Below, one piece after another: positions 58,960-64,000 of a stretch of DNA of 64,000 nucleotides. Position 1 is the stretch's first letter. Each line of letters begins with the position of its first letter. The translations under genes and the position numbers were made by a program. The notes under the pieces were generated by a model, which was not told where the DNA came from, searched no databases, and saw only the letters and a list, made by a program, of their open reading frames with translations. This DNA is from Acanthornis magna (taxonomy: Eukaryota; Chordata; Aves; Passeriformes; Acanthizidae). The DNA lies in contig JAWUZG010000015.1 of the NCBI GenBank assembly GCA_036785705.1, forward strand, positions 3,921,001-3,985,000. Reading direction: 5' to 3'.

Positions 58960-59160
58960 CCTTTTAATGAAGGCATATGGCATTCAGGATATTGTTATTC
59001 ATGTAGTAATTGGCAACGGCGTACGCGTATTTATGGGGCCGCTCATCATGCTTAGGAAATTTTGGAATTGCTCCATTTTAATGGGCCATAAACACTTACC
59101 TGAAGTTAAAGTATATAGCAAATACAAAGAAACATGAATAATTCTTTATAATTACACACA
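58960..59160. promoter_or_regulatory. Candidate conserved non-coding element with a CpG cluster
   Basis: Five CpGs fall within 25 bases (59017-59041: AACGGCGTACGCGTATT ... GGCCGC), including the palindrome TACGCGTA, in sequence that is otherwise AT-rich and CpG-poor. TTTATGGGGCC and AATGGGCCATAAAC resemble CDX/posterior-HOX words, and TAGTAATTGG a homeodomain word. CpGs decay quickly when methylated and unselected, so this cluster suggests constraint or a lack of methylation. Function is inferred. Confidence 0.4.
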
Positions 59161-60764
59161 TATATTTATGTACATACACACACGTAGCCATCAGGCAAGG
59201 CAATTTTTTCTTTTAATAATTATTACTGAAGTAGAGCACACTGTGCCTGAATTGTTCTAAACCCAGATTAGTAAATTTAATCAAGTCAAGTGAAAAACAA
59301 ATGCAAGGTCCTGAGATTTCTCCTAGCTATGTGAGGCTGCAGAAAAGGGGTGTAAGAAACAAGATAAATTGTCTGCAATTATCTGCAGAACTTGATTCCA
59401 ACATTTGCGGTAAAATTGGGGCTCGAAAAAGAGCTTCACTTTATGTAGGAATAATGCACCCCTTTGTAGTCTTCTTTCTACTGAGATATTAGAAGAGGTG
59501 GGGTTTTTGTTGGTTTTTTTAATGCTATAAGTACCTGGAGTTTTCTCTGATCACTACAGAGAGGTGTGAGTGTGTGGTTTATATCCTTACTAAGGAATAA
59601 TTATAATTTGTAATTGTAGAATTAAACTTTTGCTGCCATACCTGTGAGCTATCCATATGGATATTCAAGCTCCATTTTTATTTCAGAATATTTCTTAATT
59701 AATCTGACTTATTTAAACTAGAAGAAAAAAAAAGAGTTCATACAAAAGTAAAAGTTTAATGTGAAAATATAAGGAACAAGAGTTGTTTAAATCCACAGAT
59801 TCAGATTTCAGCTACTGTTAAATTTCATCAGTTTGAATGAAAAGAAAGGGCTTGCTTAGAGGAGGACATAAAAATAAATTGCATGTGCCAGCATTGGAGT
59901 CTGCATCTATTAGGACTAAAAGGATGCATATTTTAACCCGCTAAACTAAAAAAGTGTAATTTTTTGTTTCAAATTCCCCAAAAACTCACCCAAGATTTCA
60001 CACAGATATTTAGGATATGTTTTCAGGAGGGTGCTCAGCTGAACACTCAGAGTGCCCATGCTCTGTATAGAGGAGTTAAAGACCTCAGTGCAGATTTGGA
60101 TAATGATCTGCAGCCACAGACCTTGTGATTCCCACACTTAGTGTTTAAAAATGTTTGTCTGAGACTCTTTTTTTCTCACACAATCAGAAAATGAAGTACC
60201 TTATTCCCAGCTTAATATTTGAAAACTAATGCTTTCAGGGACCATTCCAGTGGGGCTGCATTTCATATTTCTCTATTAGAACCACAGCTCCCCTCTATCT
60301 TTCTGCTTCAACATCTGGTGTGGTAGGTAGGATACTCTGGCTCACAGCATCTGGGCTGAGAAATGTTTTCTCTCCTCAGAGTCCCAGATACTTCACAAAA
60401 ACCCTTCAGAAGTCATTTATCAAACTCAGCACTGAAATGTTCAGTAAAATTTACAGGGAACCACCTTCTTCCCCTGCCTGCACAGTTGCCCCAGACTCTC
60501 CCCAGCAGAGCAGTTGTTAACAATTTGGTTAATTGCTGGTGCTTTGCTGATGTTTGCTATTCTGAATCAGACATAGTCAACCCCATTCATACTGATTTGG
60601 AAATTACCTTAATCTATTGTTCGAAGCTAAAATGGGATTTGTCTTGAAATTTTAAAATCTCTCAAACCGTTATTTCTTCTGGTAGCTGACTCTCAGCGTC
60701 TGTACTGATGCTTCTTCATTAGCAGAAAGGGGAAATGAAGGGTTTTATCAATAATGTGCTCTCT
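59161..60764. other. Intergenic stretch, no gene seen
   Basis: Begins with a short imperfect CA/TA simple run (about 59151-59185). Otherwise AT-rich unique sequence with only short frames and no recognised element. Confidence 0.45.
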
Positions 60765-60857
60765 GGCATCTCAGAAGATCTGCTGAAGTCCCTGGCTCTG
60801 TCACGAATCTCAGTCATGATCTTAGACAAGTTCTGTCATCTCCCCATGGGGCTGACG
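60765..60857 (+). mobile_element. MIR-like CORE-SINE relic
   Basis: GTCCCTGGCTCTGTCACGAA, TCTCAGTCATGATCTTAGAC, AAGTTCTGTCATCTCCCCAT and GGGGCTGACG follow the MIR/CORE order 'tcctggctctgccacttac', 'tgtgtgaccttgggcaag', 'ttacttaacctctctgggcctcag'. It is in the same orientation as the relic at 49223. The frame at 60735-60977 (80 codons) runs through it and is not a gene. Confidence 0.6.
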
Positions 60858-63800
60858 TTACTTCATTTCCTGCTTTTTAATATGTTGTATTCATCTGGAT
60901 TGGAAACCCTTCTCGAGAGCTTTGTAGGATTGGATGGAACCTGCCACAATGTACCCTCATTAGCATCACGGAATTAGATGATGCAATAATATTCATGAAA
61001 GTAATTAATGGAGGTAACATAGAGATAGTGAGCAAAGGGGTGATCTTGCAACCTCAGGCTGAAACCACACATTTCAGAAATCTTGTGAAACAACTTGTGC
61101 TCCGGAGTTTACTAATTGAACCTTTTCAAACAGCAGTGTTTCAACTGTTTGGCTGAAGCTGGAGAAATACCCAAACTTTTGGGTGCTGATGGGAAACCTC
61201 CAAACTTTCTGAGGTTTCTCTGTCATTGACATAAACCACGGTCTGTGGCTTTCAACAATAACATTTGTGCTGATTTTAGCAATTCAAATCCAGATGCAAC
61301 AACTGAGCTTGTCAAAACAGAGGAGCCACAGACCACTTCTCTCTATGTGAATGTGCCGTCATTTTTGGTAACTGATTATCTACACAATCACAGACAACTA
61401 AATACCCATCTGGTTTCTCTGATCTGAAGCAGCAACATCAGTTCCATGACAGTCTACAGGGGATATAAATAATCTGGAAGCCTTTGCTTTGGAGTATTTT
61501 ACTTGCATATCTAGCTGGACAGACTTCAACATGTAGCTGAGTGTACTTTTACAGGTTTTATTGACGTAAATTCTCCACGGGAAAAGGACGTTACTCCTAA
61601 AACTTAAACCAGCCAGAGGGTAAATGAGCATCTTCCAAAAATGCCCATAGGATAGCAGTTCACAGAGCAATGGCAAATGCAATGTTTTAAAGATATGCAG
61701 CTTTCCAGGCTCACCTAGATGCAACACTTGCTTCTCCAAGGTGAGACACTTACTAAATCTGCAGGGATTGTGAGTAGACCACCATCAACATCTTCTGGCA
61801 GGTGCCAGAGCTGCCCATCAAAGCAGCAAAGCCCTGATCCTCCCTGTCCAAGTGTCAGGAATCAGCAGCAGCTCTGTTTGGAAGAGCTGAGTAGACAGTG
61901 CATCTCATGGGCACCTCTGTGATTGCCCCAGTCCTCAGACGTGAGATGATATTGAGGCCTGCAAGGGAAAGCGTAACAATAATTGACTTAACTGAAGCCT
62001 TGATTCAACTTTATGAGCATGAGAGAGGCAATTCACACTCCTTACCCAGAAGCTACACTCACGCCAGGGAGTTGGAAGGAGATATTCAATTAGAGGTATC
62101 ACTTCGCAAGGGAAAATTCTACCTGGAGTGAGAGATGAAATGGGAAATTTCAGTGGGAGCTGAGTTTTCTTTGGGGGAGTTCAAAGGAGAGTTTGTTTTG
62201 GTAGCCAAGCTCCTAATGGAAAGATAACTTCATCCTTAAATCCCAAGTGATTTCTGCCAATTCATAACAATTTACACCTACAGGGCATCAGCAAATTAAG
62301 TCCAACTACATCACTGTCATGTGAAGAAGTATTGGGTACAGTGGAGCATGGAAGGACTGACTTACAGAATGACATATGTTAAGGAAAAGGAATAAAATTC
62401 AGGAGTCCCAGCTCCCAGTCGCCTGCTATAATCACTGTACCTTGTTTTTTAATACTCTTCCACTGCTGGAAATAAATGAATTATTTACATTCTGCCTGAC
62501 CATTTTTCTCTTTCCTTTTTTTAGCATTTTATGCCTCGGCTTTAATTCATCCCCAGTATTTTTTCCATTTGAGTTTCTAGCAATAACATTATTAAATTTC
62601 ATGTCTGCTTCCGTTTTTATTTCCATCTTTCACCAAAAAGATATAAAGTGAAATGAATCCAAATGAGAGAGCTTTTCTCTTCAAACCACTCTCGGTATCG
62701 TCGTTTCCTTAATTAAGTAATTGAAGCTCTCCCAACACACACAACGTCATTCAATCCACTGTGGTCTCCCATCTACCCTGGCACTTAGACTGGTTCCTAC
62801 AGGAAACTGTTTTTCCAGACCATCAGCCTCTTCTGCATCTTCTAATAACCTCTCAGGCCTATTCCTCCTGGCACCCCATGGTCCACACGGACCACAGTTT
62901 CAAAGAAGTAAATAACATAAAGACAAGATTACTGTTTTATCATTCTTAAGGGTCTCTATCCCAGGGCTTGCATGGGACCAATCTTGATAGGCCATCCTCA
63001 TATTTCTGTTGAACAGAGAAATTCCTTGCTTTAGTTTTCTGTTTGTGCCCTCAGTTTCTTCCCTTGAAATTTGAATTCTTTCCCTTGAAATAAAACACTT
63101 CTAATTAATAATTTTACATTATCAATTAATAATTTCCTCCTTTTACACCTTAGGCTGTCCAAACCTCTTTTGGCACCCCTTTGCTGAGCAGTTGCTCTCT
63201 TCCCTGGATTCTGGAATGTTGTTTTCTGTGCTGGGTATCCAAGCCAGAGTTGTTTACAGGGCAGAAATACCTTTTTAAAGGATGAACAACACCCAGGCCA
63301 TGCTAAAACTTGATAGATCCTCAATACATCCACTCTTGCATAACTGCGGCTGTGGTTGCTGGGAATTACAGACTTTTTTTTTCCAACTCTTGAAAATTTC
63401 TCAATGGAAAATTGAGATTCTGCTTCACTATATTCTTCAGGAAAAGGATCCCCTCAAGAGCTCAGATGATATTTTTCCCGAGGCTGAAGGGAAGGAAGAG
63501 CAGCTAATGCTCTGTGCTCCTTCTCTTCTAGGGACATTGGATCAATCTCTTCTGTTTTCACTCCACTCGCACTGCCAAAGTTAGTTAGGGGTGAGGAGGC
63601 AATGTCAGTGATTGTTCTCTTCCTTCTGAATTTAGGATGATAAAGAATTGCAACTGTTTTCAAACTTGGGAAGTGGTGAAAAGTAGCCTGGGAGAAGGCA
63701 GGGAATGGGACTAAACTAAGGATATGGTGTAGGGGAGCTAAGCAAGGGCTGGAACTGATTTACATTACAATTCCTTGCATAGGTGAGAGGGAAAGAAAGA

Positions 63801-64000
63801 AAAGGAGTGAACTCGGGCTTGGGGTTTGGGGAGGAACATCTAGAGAGTCGCATTTGTGTGGAGGAGATGTTATATGCAAGAGCACTTAGCAGGGTTTCAG
63901 GCCTAAAGCCTCACACCAAATGGCACAGTAGGATTGTTCAGACTCCTTAATCTGAGCCTTGACACGAAGATCCTGAAGTGTAACATCCAAACTCATTTTT
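60858..64000. other. Intergenic stretch to window end, no gene seen
   Basis: Short, unrecognised frames on both strands. 60.95-61.02 kb carries AT-rich words (ATGCAATAATATTCATG, GTAATTAATGG). Near 62146, TTTCAGTGGGAGCTGAG faintly resembles an ancient amniote repeat word. No young transposon, RNA gene or promoter is visible, and nothing suggests a gene truncated by the right edge. Confidence 0.45.

Overview
The window looks like intergenic or intronic DNA from a bird genome. The best evidence is a set of 5'-truncated CR1 LINE fragments. Most end at the CR1 3' tip and several keep remnants of its terminal octamer (ATTCTRTG-like). The wording of the youngest copies (near 30.2-30.7 kb and 58.2-58.5 kb) resembles CR1 subfamilies remembered from neoavian, possibly passerine, genomes; that narrower placement is from memory and weak. 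Interspersed repeats are sparse, as is usual in birds. All open reading frames are short, appear on both strands, and show no recognisable domain, so I annotate no protein-coding gene. I also see no tRNA, rRNA, CRISPR array or retroviral LTR.

Layout. 1-9 kb: unique sequence with two CR1 3' ends, an ATGA microsatellite and an A-rich tract. 9-19.3 kb: one well-preserved minus-strand CR1, one very old CR1, otherwise unique. 19.3-23 kb: three AT-rich stretches rich in homeodomain, POU and SOX-like words, which are candidate conserved non-coding elements (CNEs), followed by a strong G-tract. 23-28 kb: a GC-richer patch and a GA/TG microsatellite. 28.5-35 kb: a mixture of old and young repeats, a near-perfect hairpin made of two opposed TAATCC homeodomain sites, a long GGAT microsatellite and a minus-strand G-quadruplex motif. 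37.9-38.6 kb: three very old amniote repeat relics in a row inside a 2.4 kb stretch with no appreciable ORF. 40-48 kb: mostly unique, with a GC-richer patch at 46.9-47.6 kb. 48.5-61 kb: more old SINE/LINE relics, an AT-rich ORF-free stretch at 53.5-56 kb, the youngest-looking CR1, and a small CpG cluster at 59.0 kb. 61-64 kb: nothing assigned.

Interpretation. The sequence reads as a gene-poor block of the kind that surrounds developmental regulators: few young insertions, many recognisable relics of repeats over 200-300 million years old, and AT-rich islands with clustered transcription-factor words. I cannot name the flanking gene. Repeat assignments rest on remembered consensus sequences and CNE calls on composition and motif content. 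No alignment was possible, so those calls are inference. I did not find a convincing new biological system. The best leads are the relic cluster at 37.9-38.6 kb and the TAATCC hairpin at 30.95 kb.
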